Numbered from the stretch's first letter, positions 43,090-51,327 are shown. The stretch is DNA of 64,000 nt from AP-15 sp963724435 (GCA_963724435.1 CAVRUN010000018.1:30319-94318), one strand, 5' to 3'. A program made the numbers and translations. The notes: generated from the sequence alone by a model not told the origin.

Positions 43090-43158
43090 TCAATTCACCG
43101 CCATAATTGGCATCTGCGCCGACAGCACCGGGTTATCGGTATCGGTAATCGGCAACAT
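43090..43158 (-). CDS. 22-codon leader ORF immediately upstream of the PPOX gene
   Basis: ATG 43158 is preceded by GCGAGGAGGCGCG, a stronger ribosome site than that of the PPOX gene itself, and the TGA (43090-43092) ends one base before the PPOX ATG. The product is 22 residues (MLPITDTDNPVLSAQMPIMA then VN), with two TD pairs and no signal peptide. It may be a translated leader controlling entry into the operon, or a microprotein. I know no family for it. Confidence 0.45.
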   Translation of the reverse strand: MLPITDTDNPVLSAQMPIMAVN

Positions 43159-43383
43159 CGCGCCTCCTCGCCCGCTGTTCCCAAGTAATGGGGCGACTGT
43201 CCGATCGCTGCGGGATCGAGTCAAGCCTGGGTCGGATAGAATGCGCAGCCGCGGTGATGCGGGGTCGACCGGCCGCGGCATCTCGCGGCCGCTTTTATCG
43301 AGATGTTGGCGGCCTGTTTCCCGGCTCCGATGCATGGTAATGAAGCCTCGGCTCGTCACGCCGGCAAGCACAGGAGGAAGTAA

Positions 43384-43887
43384 ATGGGCTACACGCTGGA
43401 GCAACTGAGCGCGGATATTCGCCACGCCCTGAAGACGGACGCCGGCCCTTCCGGCAAGCAGGCGGTGTGCGCGCTGATATCGAAGGTGTTGCTGGACAAG
43501 GAATTTGTCGCCCGGCACCTGACCGCAGACCAGTGCCAACCACGTAAGGTGCTTTACGAGGATCCGGAGCTGGGCTTTTGCATCTGCGGGCACGTCTACG
43601 AAACCCCCGCGCATGGAATGCCGCACGATCACGGCTCAAGCTGGGCGATCTACGGCCTCGCGGTCGGCGATACCGAAATGACGGACTGGCGCATCGTTCA
43701 GCCGGGTGATGACAGTAACCCAACGCTAGTCGCGCCGGAGCGAACCTATGTCCTGCAGCCGGGCGACTCGCATTTCTATGATGTCGGCGTGGTGCACTCG
43801 CCAAAGCGGGACGGCCTCACCAAGCTGGTGCGCATCGAGGGCGCCAACCTCGATCACATCAAACGCTCGAACATCAAGGCCGCCTGA
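43384..43887 (+). CDS. Cupin-fold protein related to cysteine dioxygenase
   Basis: A 167-residue cupin. The metal site is PAHGMPHDHGSSWAIYG (His residues of HDH, about 82), with the third His in VGVVHSPKRDG (about 139). The N-terminal helical part and the GPSGKQAVCALISKVLLDKE segment resemble the thiol dioxygenase (CDO/MDO) family, but strict CDO residues (Cys-Tyr pair) are not evident. It might oxidise a thiol or another small ligand with Fe2+ and O2. ATG 43384 follows AGGAGGAAGTAA, an excellent RBS. It stands alone; 250 bp of non-coding DNA follow before the OmpR-type regulator. Confidence 0.85.
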   Translation: MGYTLEQLSADIRHALKTDAGPSGKQAVCALISKVLLDKEFVARHLTADQCQPRKVLYEDPELGFCICGHVYETPAHGMPHDHGSSWAIYGLAVGDTEMTDWRIVQPGDDSNPTLVAPERTYVLQPGDSHFYDVGVVHSPKRDGLTKLVRIEGANLDHIKRSNIKAA

Positions 43888-44140
43888 CACTATCTACGGC
43901 TGGTAACAGCATTCCGCTGGCGATCGGCGGGCGCCGAGCCGACATACGAATTCTGCTCCCTCGCCACTCTCCAGCGGCGTAGCCAGGCGGGCACTGTTCA
44001 GTCCGCGGCACCGGCTGAAGCCACCACCCCCTTTGCATTCGGGGACGAAAACAGCGTCGACCGTGGTATAACTACCGCGGTTTCGCGCCGCTTGGCTGAG
44101 TTGATAGGTCCGCAACTTCGCTTGATGGACCGGCGGGGGA

Positions 44141-44833
44141 ATGATGAGGGCTGGCCGCAAAATCCTAATCGTCGATGATGATACCGCGCTTCGCAAGTCG
44201 CTCGCTGAGCAGCTGGAGCTGAACGATGAGTTTCTGGCTGTCGAATGCGACAGTGGAGCGCAAGCACTGCAGGCGGTCGAACAGCACCGGTTCGACGCGA
44301 TACTGCTCGATATCGGACTTCCCGATATGGACGGGCGCGAAGTATGCCGGGCGCTTCGCCGTAAAGAGATACACGTTCCGATTATGATGCTGACGGCCTC
44401 GGACACCGATGCCGACACCGTGATCGGCCTCGATTCGGGAGCCGATGATTATGTCACAAAGCCGTTTCGGCTCAGCGTGCTGTTGGCCCGGCTGCGGGCG
44501 CATCTGCGCCAGAGCGAACACAGCGACGATGCCATCTTTACGATCGGGCCATACTCATTTCGTCCGAGCGCAAAGCTGCTGACCGACCCGAGCAGTCGCA
44601 AGAAAGTGCGACTGACCGAAAAAGAAACGGCGATCCTGAAATATCTATATCGCGCGGGCGATCAGGTCATCGGACGTGAAACCTTGCTCGGGGAGGTATG
44701 GGGATACAATGCCGGGGTCACCACCCACACCCTCGAAACCCATGTATACCGCTTGCGGCAGAAGATCGAACGTAATCCGACCTCAGCCGAAATCTTGGTG
44801 ACCGAGCCCGGCGGTTATCGTCTCGTCCCCTGA
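44141..44833 (+). CDS. OmpR/PhoB-family response regulator
   Basis: A 230-residue two-domain regulator. The receiver (3-118) has the acidic triplet VDDD (11-14), phosphoacceptor Asp57 (LLDIGLPD), Thr in MLTASD and Lys in YVTKPF. The C-terminal winged helix (about 125-230) shows KVRLTEKETAILKYLYRAG and TLETHVYRLRQKIE, the recognition helix region. No histidine kinase gene is adjacent. ATG 44141 or 44144 are both possible after GGGGGA. The target genes are unknown; the gene precedes a glycosyltransferase by 90 bp, with a direct repeat between them. Confidence 0.94.
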   Translation: MMRAGRKILIVDDDTALRKSLAEQLELNDEFLAVECDSGAQALQAVEQHRFDAILLDIGLPDMDGREVCRALRRKEIHVPIMMLTASDTDADTVIGLDSGADDYVTKPFRLSVLLARLRAHLRQSEHSDDAIFTIGPYSFRPSAKLLTDPSSRKKVRLTEKETAILKYLYRAGDQVIGRETLLGEVWGYNAGVTTHTLETHVYRLRQKIERNPTSAEILVTEPGGYRLVP

Positions 44834-44874
44834 TGCATCGGACGGAGGTCGTTCCTTGATGCATCGAACGGAGG
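44831..44874 (+). repeat. Direct repeat across the response-regulator stop
   Basis: TGATGCATCGGACGGAGG (44831-44848) recurs as TGATGCATCGAACGGAGG (44857-44874), one mismatch in 18 bp at 26-bp period. The first copy begins at the TGA of the response-regulator gene. Probably a local duplication; a role as operator sites is possible but untested. Confidence 0.8.
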
Positions 44875-44923
44875 CACTGGCAACAGCCGGATCGCAGCAA
44901 GACGTCGTTTTGTCCGGTCTCAG

Positions 44924-45838
44924 GTGAACGAATTACTGATCGTCAGCGGAGCAGACAGCGCCTATTTCCCGTTGCTGAAAGACACCGTTCTCTCGGTTCA
45001 AGCTCTCCGGCCTGACGCGGCGATCGGGATTCTCGACTGTGGGCTCGATCCCGAGCAAACTCAGTGGCTATCGGCGCGCGTCGCTCACCTGGTCAAGCCG
45101 GGCTGGGACATCGATTTTCCGGGGCGGACCGCGACCGCCGAAGCCCGCAAGGCGCAATTCGCTCGGCCGTTCCTGCCCCGCCACTTTCCGGGATACGATA
45201 TCTATTTGTGGATCGATGCCGACGCTTGGCTGCAGGACTGGCGGGTGGTCGATGTTTATGTCGAAGCCGCACGCCGCGGCAAGCTTGCCATCGTCCCGGA
45301 AATCGACCGCGCGTATAAACGCCACTACAAGCGACCCAAATTGTTCGGCTGGACCTTGCCATGGAAAAATTACCGTGAGGCGTTCGGTTGGCGCGTTGCC
45401 GATCGGCTTGGGCGTAACCCGATGGTTAATTGCGGCGTCTTTGCGCTGCGAGGCGACGCGCCTCATTGGCAAGTGTGGGGCCGCGTGATAGCGCGGGTTG
45501 CGCAGCGGACGCGTTTTTTTTTCGTTGAACAGACGGCGCTCAATTACGCCATCTTTGCCGAACATCTGCCGGTCGATTTTCTGCCGGCTTATTGTAATTG
45601 GATGCCGGGCGACGCTGCCCCGGCTTTCGATGCCAAACGCGGTCTATTTGTCGAGCCCTATTCGCCGCACGAGGTGATCGGGATAATGCACTTGGCCGGT
45701 CGGGAGCAGAAAAGCCACAGTTTCCGCCTAAGCCGGCTTGATGGCGGGGAAGTCGAGACTTCGCTTCGCTATAGCGAGAGCCGCGCGTTGTGCAAACCGA
45801 CTAGTAGCAAACACCGGTTTACAACCGAGACTGCCTAA
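44924..45838 (+). CDS. Putative glycosyltransferase with DxD motif
   Basis: A 304-residue soluble protein resembling nucleotide-sugar transferases of the GT-A fold: the N-terminal strand NELLIVSGADSAYFPLLKDT, a central YLWIDADAWLQDW with the metal-binding DxD, MVNCGVFALRG and a C-terminal GIMHLAGREQK with a candidate His ligand. No signal or membrane segment. The donor and acceptor are unknown. GTG 44924 is the best start; the RBS is weak (TCTCAG). A run of nine T (45514-45522), coding for FFF, is a possible slippage point but the frame stays open. It is followed by a strong inverted repeat and converges on the Hsp20 genes. Confidence 0.75.
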   Translation: MNELLIVSGADSAYFPLLKDTVLSVQALRPDAAIGILDCGLDPEQTQWLSARVAHLVKPGWDIDFPGRTATAEARKAQFARPFLPRHFPGYDIYLWIDADAWLQDWRVVDVYVEAARRGKLAIVPEIDRAYKRHYKRPKLFGWTLPWKNYREAFGWRVADRLGRNPMVNCGVFALRGDAPHWQVWGRVIARVAQRTRFFFVEQTALNYAIFAEHLPVDFLPAYCNWMPGDAAPAFDAKRGLFVEPYSPHEVIGIMHLAGREQKSHSFRLSRLDGGEVETSLRYSESRALCKPTSSKHRFTTETA

Positions 45839-45857
45839 GAGGCCGGTCTAATCTGAG

Positions 45858-45897
45858 GTTCGCCGCTCTCTATCGTTTCTTCAGGAGAGCGGCGAAC
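45858..45897. terminator. Perfect 13-bp inverted repeat between convergent genes (bidirectional terminator)
   Basis: GTTCGCCGCTCTC (45858-45870) and GAGAGCGGCGAAC (45885-45897) form a 13-bp stem with a 14-nt loop, midway between the glycosyltransferase stop and the Hsp20 stop. T-runs are absent on both sides, but the position and stem strength fit a shared terminator. Confidence 0.65.
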
Positions 45898-45907
45898 AAC
45901 TGGGAAA

Positions 45908-46366
45908 TTAGGTGGATTTTAGTTCGATCTTTCTCGCCTTGGCGGGAGCCGCCTTGGGGAGGACAAGGTGCAGTACGCCGTCCTTCGCGGTCGCTTCGAT
46001 GCGATCACGGTCGATATCTTCAGAGAGCGTAAAGACGCGTTCGTAATCGCCGTCGGCGTATTCGGAGTAAACCCGCTGATAGCCGGTGTGCTGCTGGTTG
46101 GCCGAGCGGGCCCGGATCGTCAGAACCCTACGCTCCAACGTGATGTCGACACCGTCAGGGCCAACCCCAGGCATCTCGCACATCACCATTAGGCTGTCGG
46201 TGGTCTCATAGATATCGGCTGGCGGCACGAAAACCGGGCGGGGAACATTGGTACCCGAACCACCTTGCGTCTGCGCTACCTGCTGACCTTGTCTCTGCGG
46301 TGTGCGCTGCTCGTTACCTTGGGTCTGGGGAGTGCGCTGCTCCACCGTGCTTACTTCTTGGGGCAT
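45908..46366 (-). CDS. Small heat shock protein, Hsp20/alpha-crystallin family (second copy)
   Basis: A 152-residue ATP-independent chaperone that holds unfolding proteins. The alpha-crystallin domain covers about 45-145: PADIYETTDSLMVMCEMPGV, RRVLTIRARS, YERVFTLSEDIDRDRIEATA and GVLHLVLPK. The N-terminal 40 residues are a Gln/Thr/Arg-rich repeat (EQRTPQTQGNEQRTPQRQGQ) unlike the hydrophobic N termini of IbpA-type proteins. ATG 46366 follows GAGGAATAGAGAA. It lies 21 bp after the first Hsp20 gene and is surely co-transcribed with it. Two different small Hsps would form mixed oligomers. Confidence 0.95.
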   Translation of the reverse strand: MPQEVSTVEQRTPQTQGNEQRTPQRQGQQVAQTQGGSGTNVPRPVFVPPADIYETTDSLMVMCEMPGVGPDGVDITLERRVLTIRARSANQQHTGYQRVYSEYADGDYERVFTLSEDIDRDRIEATAKDGVLHLVLPKAAPAKARKIELKST

Positions 46367-46387
46367 TTCTCTATTCCTCCGATTGGG

Positions 46388-46825
46388 TCAAGCGGCGCGG
46401 ATCTGAATTTTTTTCGGCCGATCCGCTTCCAGCCGCTCAAGTTCGATCTCGAGAACGCCGTTGCTGTATCGAGCTTGAACTTTTTCGGGATCAACGCGAA
46501 ACGGGAGCTGAATGGTTCGCGCAAAGGTGCCGTAAGCGCGCTCACGCCGATGCCATTTGACATCCTGCTGTTGTATTTGTGGCTCGCGCCTTCCTTCCAA
46601 TGTCAGCACTTCGTCCTGAAGACTGATGTTTACGTCATCACGTTTCATGCCCGGCAATTCGGCGGTGACCACAACGCTGTTTTCGCCGAGCCAAATGTTG
46701 ACCGGCGGAAACTCGCGCGCTGCCGCCGAACTGAACCCCGAAAACACGCGGTTCATCTCGCTTTGCATTCGACGCAATTCGAGGAAAGGGTCGAGCCCCA
46801 GGCGGGGAAATTCCGATAAGGCCAT
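46388..46825 (-). CDS. Small heat shock protein, Hsp20/alpha-crystallin family (first copy)
   Basis: A 145-residue small heat shock protein with a typical amphipathic N terminus (PRLGLDPFLELRRMQSEMNR) and an alpha-crystallin domain (about 40-145): NIWLGENSVVVTAELPGMKR, DEVLTLEGRRE, GTFARTIQLPFRVDPEKV and NGVLEIELER. ATG 46825 follows TTGGAGGAGTGAAAA, a strong RBS. It is the first gene of the Hsp20 pair. I looked for a RpoH promoter or a ROSE thermometer in its leader and could not support either. A 7-bp inverted repeat lies about 100 bp upstream. Confidence 0.95.
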   Translation of the reverse strand: MALSEFPRLGLDPFLELRRMQSEMNRVFSGFSSAAAREFPPVNIWLGENSVVVTAELPGMKRDDVNISLQDEVLTLEGRREPQIQQQDVKWHRRERAYGTFARTIQLPFRVDPEKVQARYSNGVLEIELERLEADRPKKIQIRAA

Positions 46826-47228
46826 TTTTCACTCCTCCAAGATCACCAGAAGCGCCGCCTCAGCCCGCGACAGGTGAAGATAGAGAAGTCGGCCGGATAA
46901 TATCCGATAGCGACGCCGCGATTGGCCCGGACATGGTCCGGGGAGGAGTGGGTAACGGTCGATCACATCCTCACCAAGAAGCGACATGACCTCGGTCCGC
47001 CGATTTCTTGCGCGACCTTCATTCCTGCCGAGACCCGCTGAGCGGCATCCGGCACGACTTTTGATCTAGGAGGCCCGGTCCTGACGTTCAAGCGGCAAGC
47101 CAGGCGGAACTTGCCGCATTCCGGAGTAGTTCATATTTCGCCTGCCGGATAAGAGGCAGTTTGCGGCCGGTGTGGACTGCTTCAGCAACTGCTCAACAAC
47201 GGAGACTAGCAAGGAAGGGCACGAAGCA
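46826..47228. other. Divergent intergenic region between hsp20 and a glycosyltransferase
   Basis: About 400 bp without an intact gene. It must hold the promoters of both flanking units. It contains a perfect inverted repeat CCCGGAC-ATG-GTCCGGG (46926-46942) and an open stretch at 46952-47041 that resembles the first dozen residues of CBS-domain proteins (TVDHILTKKRHDL), placed right after GGGGAGGAG but lacking a start codon. A GGAAC (47106-47110) with AGTT 17 bp later is a poor EcfG-type candidate. Confidence 0.45.
46926..46942. promoter_or_regulatory. Perfect inverted repeat in the hsp20 / glycosyltransferase promoter region
   Basis: CCCGGAC-ATG-GTCCGGG, 7-bp arms with a 3-bp centre. It could be a regulator site; it does not match CIRCE or other heat-shock operators that I know. 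Confidence 0.35.
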
Positions 47229-48305
47229 ATGCGAATTGCTCAGGTTGCACCTTTGTGTGAGAGCTGCCCACCGCAACTTTACGGCGGGACAGAGCGTGTG
47301 GTTTCGCATTTAACGGAGGAGTTGGTTCGCCAAGGCCATGAAGTCACCCTATTCGCAAGTGGCAACTCGCGGACCAAGGCAACATTAGAGGCGCCATGCG
47401 AACGAGCGCTAAGACTTGATCCCGGCTGCCGGGATCCGCTAGCCCATCATATGGTTTTGGTCAATCGCGTTGCGCGCAACGCGCACCTATTCGACATAAT
47501 TCACTTCCATATCGACTATCTCCACTTCCCGCTATTTGCTCCTCGCTGGGGCAAGACGCTGACGACATTGCACGGGCGCCTCGATTTGCCGGATTTGGCG
47601 CCCTTAATGCGGGAATTTCCAATGATGCCGCTGGTCTCGATCTCGGCCGCCCAGCGCGCGCCATTATCTTGGGCGAATTGGTACGGCACAGTGCATCACG
47701 GCCTCCCGCCCGATCTCTTCTCTCCAGGCCACGGCAAGGGTGGCTATCTCGCTTTTGTGGGTCGAATAAGCCCGGAAAAAGGGCCGGAACGGGCAATCGA
47801 AATCGCTCGCCGTGTTGGCCTGCCGTTGGTCATCGCGGCCAAAGTCGACAAGGCCGACTACGAGTACTACACGACTCAAGTCGAGCCTCTGCTCAATGAC
47901 CCATTGATCGAATTCATTGGCGAAGTGAACGACGACGAAAAGGGTGCATTGCTCGGCGATGCTGCTGCGCTGCTTTTCCCGATCGATTGGCCGGAGCCGT
48001 TCGGGCTGGTGCAGATCGAGGCGATGGCCTGCGGCACGCCGGTCATCGCGTTTCGGCGCGGTGCCGTTCCCGAAATCATTGACCCTGGTGTTACCGGCTT
48101 TATCGTCGACGGCCTCGATGAAGCGGTCGCAGCGGTTCCAGAAGCGCTTAGGCTCGATCGTGACATGATTCGTCAACGCTTCGACGATCGCTTCCAAGTC
48201 GAGCGCATGACGCGTGATTATGTTAGCTTTTACCGAAAGATCTTGCATTTCGGGGCGGTGAGCGATCGGAAACCCACCACCGCAGCTGATGCCGGGGACG
48301 TTTAA
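47229..48305 (+). CDS. Glycosyltransferase family 4 protein
   Basis: A 358-residue GT-B glycosyltransferase. N-terminal acceptor domain MRIAQVAPLCESCPPQLYGG is typical of GT4 enzymes, with LYGGTERVVSHLTEELVRQG. The donor domain has YLAFVGRISPEKGPERAIEI and the conserved EPFGLVQIEAMACGTPVIAF (E-x7-E). ATG 47229 follows GGAAGGGCACGAAGC; the frame upstream is discarded. It lies 26 bp before the debranching-type gene, so the two form an operon likely concerned with an alpha-glucan or a compatible glycoside. The sugar donor cannot be told from sequence. Confidence 0.93.
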   Translation: MRIAQVAPLCESCPPQLYGGTERVVSHLTEELVRQGHEVTLFASGNSRTKATLEAPCERALRLDPGCRDPLAHHMVLVNRVARNAHLFDIIHFHIDYLHFPLFAPRWGKTLTTLHGRLDLPDLAPLMREFPMMPLVSISAAQRAPLSWANWYGTVHHGLPPDLFSPGHGKGGYLAFVGRISPEKGPERAIEIARRVGLPLVIAAKVDKADYEYYTTQVEPLLNDPLIEFIGEVNDDEKGALLGDAAALLFPIDWPEPFGLVQIEAMACGTPVIAFRRGAVPEIIDPGVTGFIVDGLDEAVAAVPEALRLDRDMIRQRFDDRFQVERMTRDYVSFYRKILHFGAVSDRKPTTAADAGDV

Positions 48306-48331
48306 GCCCCTCGTCGCGGGGCTAACCTTTG

Positions 48332-50524
48332 ATGTCTGAACCTTCAATGTCAGAAGCAGCCTCTGAGGGCGGCGAGGCTTCTCGCTTTTCCATTAAATCG
48401 GCAACCTCATTACAGGAGCGCCGGCCGCGGACATTAAAAAGCGGTCATACCTTTGCGGTTTTTGATCCGCGCGGCGACATCGTCGCTACCGCCGGTAGCC
48501 CAGATGGCATTTATCATCGCGACACCCGGCATTTGTCGCGTCTCGAATTGCGGCTTAACAACGCGCCGCTTCTCCTCCTCAGCTCGAATGTTCAAGAGGA
48601 CAATGTCGTTCTGACGGTGGACTTGACCAACCCGGATCTAGGCCCCGGCGATCAAAATAAACTGCTTGGAGAACGCATCCACATCAACCGCCGACGATAT
48701 ATCGCAGCGAACTGCTGCTATGAACGCTTGTTCGTGCACAATTTCGATGTTGTTCAGCACGCGCTAAGCTTAAACATTGATTTCGCTTCGGATTTCGCCG
48801 ACCTGTTTGAGGTCCGCGGACAAAGACGCGGGCGGCGCGGCCAGCAGTCGACGGAGCAGCGCTCGGACTCATCGATTGCTCTCCATTATTTCGGGTTGGA
48901 CGGGATGGAGAGGATCACAACGCTGTCGTTTGATCCCTGTCCGACCCGGCTTGATGGGAGCCAAGCACATTATCAACTGACGCTGAAGCCGGGCGAGGCA
49001 ATGCGGGCGTTTCTACAGATCGCCTGCAGTAAAAAAGCCCCCGACAGTGACTTAGCCCGGCAGTTCTATAGCACTCTGCGTTTGGCGCGGCGCGCGATGC
49101 GGACCGCGAGCGGGCACGCCGTTGCGCTCGAAAGCTCGAATTCGGTTTTCAATGAGATGGCGCGACGCTCCGTCGCCGACCTCTACATGCTGATCACCGA
49201 AACCGAGCACGGGCCCTACCCGTTCGCCGGAATCCCCTGGTTCAGCACGGTATTTGGCCGCGACGGGATCATCACCGCGCTGTTCGCGCTGTGGCTCGAT
49301 CCGGCGATCGCCAGAGGCGTGTTGAAATTTCTCGCCGCCACACAGGCAACCGAAATCGATCCAGCGCGTGATGCCGAGCCGGGCAAAATTCTGCATGAGA
49401 TGCGCGGCGGCGAAATGGCCGCACTCGGAGAGGTGCCATTCTCGCGCTATTATGGGACCGTCGATGCGACGCCGCTCTTCGTCATGCTTGCCGGCGAATA
49501 CTATGCGCGTACCGGCGATCTCGACACCATTCGCGCACTGTGGCCGAACCTTGAAGCCGCGCTGCGCTGGTGCGACACCTACGGCGATGCCGATGGCGAC
49601 GGGTTTGTCGAATACCACCGGAAAAACGCCAACGGGCTGGTGAACCAGGGCTGGAAGGACTCACACGACGCGATCTTTCATGCTGATGGTCGGCTTGCCG
49701 AGGGCCCGATCGCGCTGTGCGAAGTTCAAGGTTATGTCTACGCCGCCAAACACCAGGGAGCAAATCTAGCGGCGGCACTCGGCGATGCCGCGATGGCCTC
49801 GCGCTTGCGACAACAGGCTGAGACTTTGCGCGAGAAGTTCGAAGCCGCGTTTTGGTGCGAGGAGCTTTCGACTTACGGGCTGGCGCTCGATGGCGACAAA
49901 AATCTTTGCCGAGTCGTCTCTTCAAATGCCGGGCATGCGCTGCTAACCGGCATCGCCGACCCTGAGCGCGCGCGTCGGGTCGCCGATACGCTACTGGGGC
50001 TGTCGTGCTATTCGGGGTGGGGCGTACGCACGATTGCTGTATCAGCGGCTCGCTACAACCCCATGTCCTATCATAACGGTTCGGTCTGGCCGCATGACAA
50101 CGGTCTGATCGCCCTCGGCCTCGCGCGCTATGGACTGAAACAGGGGGTGCTTAAGATCTTTCGCGGCCTGTTCGAAGCCGGCGGATATATGGACTTACGG
50201 CGGCTACCCGAACTGTTTTGCGGGTTTCCTTGGCGCCAGCTAAACGCGCCGACCCTCTATCCGGTTGCCTGCAGCCCGCAAGCCTGGGCGGCCGCGACTG
50301 TGTTCGCCTTGGTGCAAGCCAGCCTCGGACTGAGTTTTACTAATCAAGCGACTGAAATTTCTTTTGACCGGCCATCGTTGCCTCGCTTTATCAACGAACT
50401 GCACTTGCGGGGTCTACAGGTGAGAGGCGGCTCGGCCGATGTCGTGCTGCGGCGTCACGATCGGGATGTTGCCCTTAACATTACGCGCCGCGAGGGCGTT
50501 GTGCCGATCATCGTCAGCCGCTGA
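48332..50524 (+). CDS. Amylo-alpha-1,6-glucosidase / glycogen debranching-type enzyme
   Basis: A 730-residue glycoside hydrolase. The N-terminal domain (about 25-240) is the glycogen-debranching N module (HTFAVFDPRGDIVATAGSPD, GIYHRDTRHLSRLELRL). The C-terminal part is an (alpha/alpha)6 barrel with ITETEHGPYPFAGIPWFSTV, FGRDGIITALFALWLDPAIA, GLVNQGWKDSHDA and the late NGSVWPHDNGLIALGLARYG. Acidic catalytic residues probably include the Asp in FGRDG and the Asp of WKDSHD. Such proteins are common beside GT4 genes in alphaproteobacteria and act on alpha-glucans or glucosylglycerate-like solutes. ATG 48332 is chosen; TTG 48329 and ATG 48347 are alternatives. Confidence 0.92.
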   Translation: MSEPSMSEAASEGGEASRFSIKSATSLQERRPRTLKSGHTFAVFDPRGDIVATAGSPDGIYHRDTRHLSRLELRLNNAPLLLLSSNVQEDNVVLTVDLTNPDLGPGDQNKLLGERIHINRRRYIAANCCYERLFVHNFDVVQHALSLNIDFASDFADLFEVRGQRRGRRGQQSTEQRSDSSIALHYFGLDGMERITTLSFDPCPTRLDGSQAHYQLTLKPGEAMRAFLQIACSKKAPDSDLARQFYSTLRLARRAMRTASGHAVALESSNSVFNEMARRSVADLYMLITETEHGPYPFAGIPWFSTVFGRDGIITALFALWLDPAIARGVLKFLAATQATEIDPARDAEPGKILHEMRGGEMAALGEVPFSRYYGTVDATPLFVMLAGEYYARTGDLDTIRALWPNLEAALRWCDTYGDADGDGFVEYHRKNANGLVNQGWKDSHDAIFHADGRLAEGPIALCEVQGYVYAAKHQGANLAAALGDAAMASRLRQQAETLREKFEAAFWCEELSTYGLALDGDKNLCRVVSSNAGHALLTGIADPERARRVADTLLGLSCYSGWGVRTIAVSAARYNPMSYHNGSVWPHDNGLIALGLARYGLKQGVLKIFRGLFEAGGYMDLRRLPELFCGFPWRQLNAPTLYPVACSPQAWAAATVFALVQASLGLSFTNQATEISFDRPSLPRFINELHLRGLQVRGGSADVVLRRHDRDVALNITRREGVVPIIVSR

Positions 50525-50553
50525 AACCCACTAACCAGAAACTCACTAACCCG

Positions 50554-51327
50554 TTAAAATCCTGCTGTAAGGCCTTCCTCCGCGAGACCGAAATAGGCTT
50601 GTGGATCAGACGGGGACTCGCCGAGCGCCTGCTCTTCGCGGCCGACGCAGCGACGAGTCGCCTGAAACACCGACCGCCAATTCGATCTCCCCGGCAGAGC
50701 ATTCAGAAAACAGCCATCAAAAAAGCTGTAAGTGCGCTCGACTTGACAACCAAAGGACGGCCGGTCGCGCCGCGAGGCGGTCATGATGATCCGATTGGGC
50801 TTGATCATTGCCCCGGTGGCAAACCCGCCGCTATAGCAGCTCGAGACCACGACAACCGTCGGTACGGTAGCGCAGCCCTGCGAGAGCGCCTGCGCCAATT
50901 CTTCGGGATGCAGCGCACGCTGCGACGGCGCCAGCCACAAGCCGCCATTGTGCTGGCCATGCGATGTCAAAAAGATGAAGCAACGGTCGGCCGGCCCCGC
51001 CGCCAGGCTCGCAACGCGTCGGAGCAGGTTTTCCGCGGTGGCCGCCTCTGCCCCGTCGTGCAGTTCAGCGGCGCTGGCGCTCAGCCGATGAATATTCGCG
51101 GGCGGAACGTTAACCGCGCGCAACCGCTTCTCCAGCGCATGGGTGGCGTCATCAAATACTGGCTGAGCATCGTCGCCGGCGGCCAATACGACTTTCCAAC
51201 TGCCGCCGGAGGCTGCTGATGGCAGAGCCGCCGATGCCGGAGCAACCGATCCGACAGCAACGGAGGCCAGGGCGGCCGGCGCCATTCCTAGCAAAACCAT
51301 CGTGAGCCAGCGCGCTGCGCGTGTCAT
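50554..51327 (-). CDS. Secreted caspase-like (peptidase C13, legumain-type) cysteine protease
   Basis: A 257-residue exported protein. Residues 1-34 are a signal peptide (MTRAARWLTMVLLGMAPAAL...). The catalytic dyad of the caspase/legumain fold is visible: His123 in LTSHGQHNGG and Cys164 in VVSSCYSGGF, each at the end of a hydrophobic strand. It lacks the transmembrane helices that many bacterial C13 proteins have, so it should be a soluble periplasmic protease, or lipid-free extracellular. ATG 51327 has GGAGACTGGCG upstream; ATG 51342 is an alternative. Substrate unknown. It stands between the debranching gene and the divergent pterin dehydratase. Confidence 0.85.
   Translation of the reverse strand: MTRAARWLTMVLLGMAPAALASVAVGSVAPASAALPSAASGGSWKVVLAAGDDAQPVFDDATHALEKRLRAVNVPPANIHRLSASAAELHDGAEAATAENLLRRVASLAAGPADRCFIFLTSHGQHNGGLWLAPSQRALHPEELAQALSQGCATVPTVVVVSSCYSGGFATGAMIKPNRIIMTASRRDRPSFGCQVERTYSFFDGCFLNALPGRSNWRSVFQATRRCVGREEQALGESPSDPQAYFGLAEEGLTAGF

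Noticed and set aside
45514..45522. Nine-T run in the glycosyltransferase gene as a frameshift site
   Set aside because: The reading frame stays open on both sides with consistent protein character, so no shift is needed.
46826..46860. ROSE-type RNA thermometer or RpoH promoter before hsp20
   Set aside because: The leader has a strong GGAGGAG but no convincing anti-SD hairpin with the ROSE pattern, and no CTTG-type -35 at correct spacing.
47106..47131. GGAAC-N17-AGTT as EcfG promoter for the GT4 operon
   Set aside because: The -10 element departs from CGTT and it lies about 100 bp from the start codon; not better than chance in this sequence.
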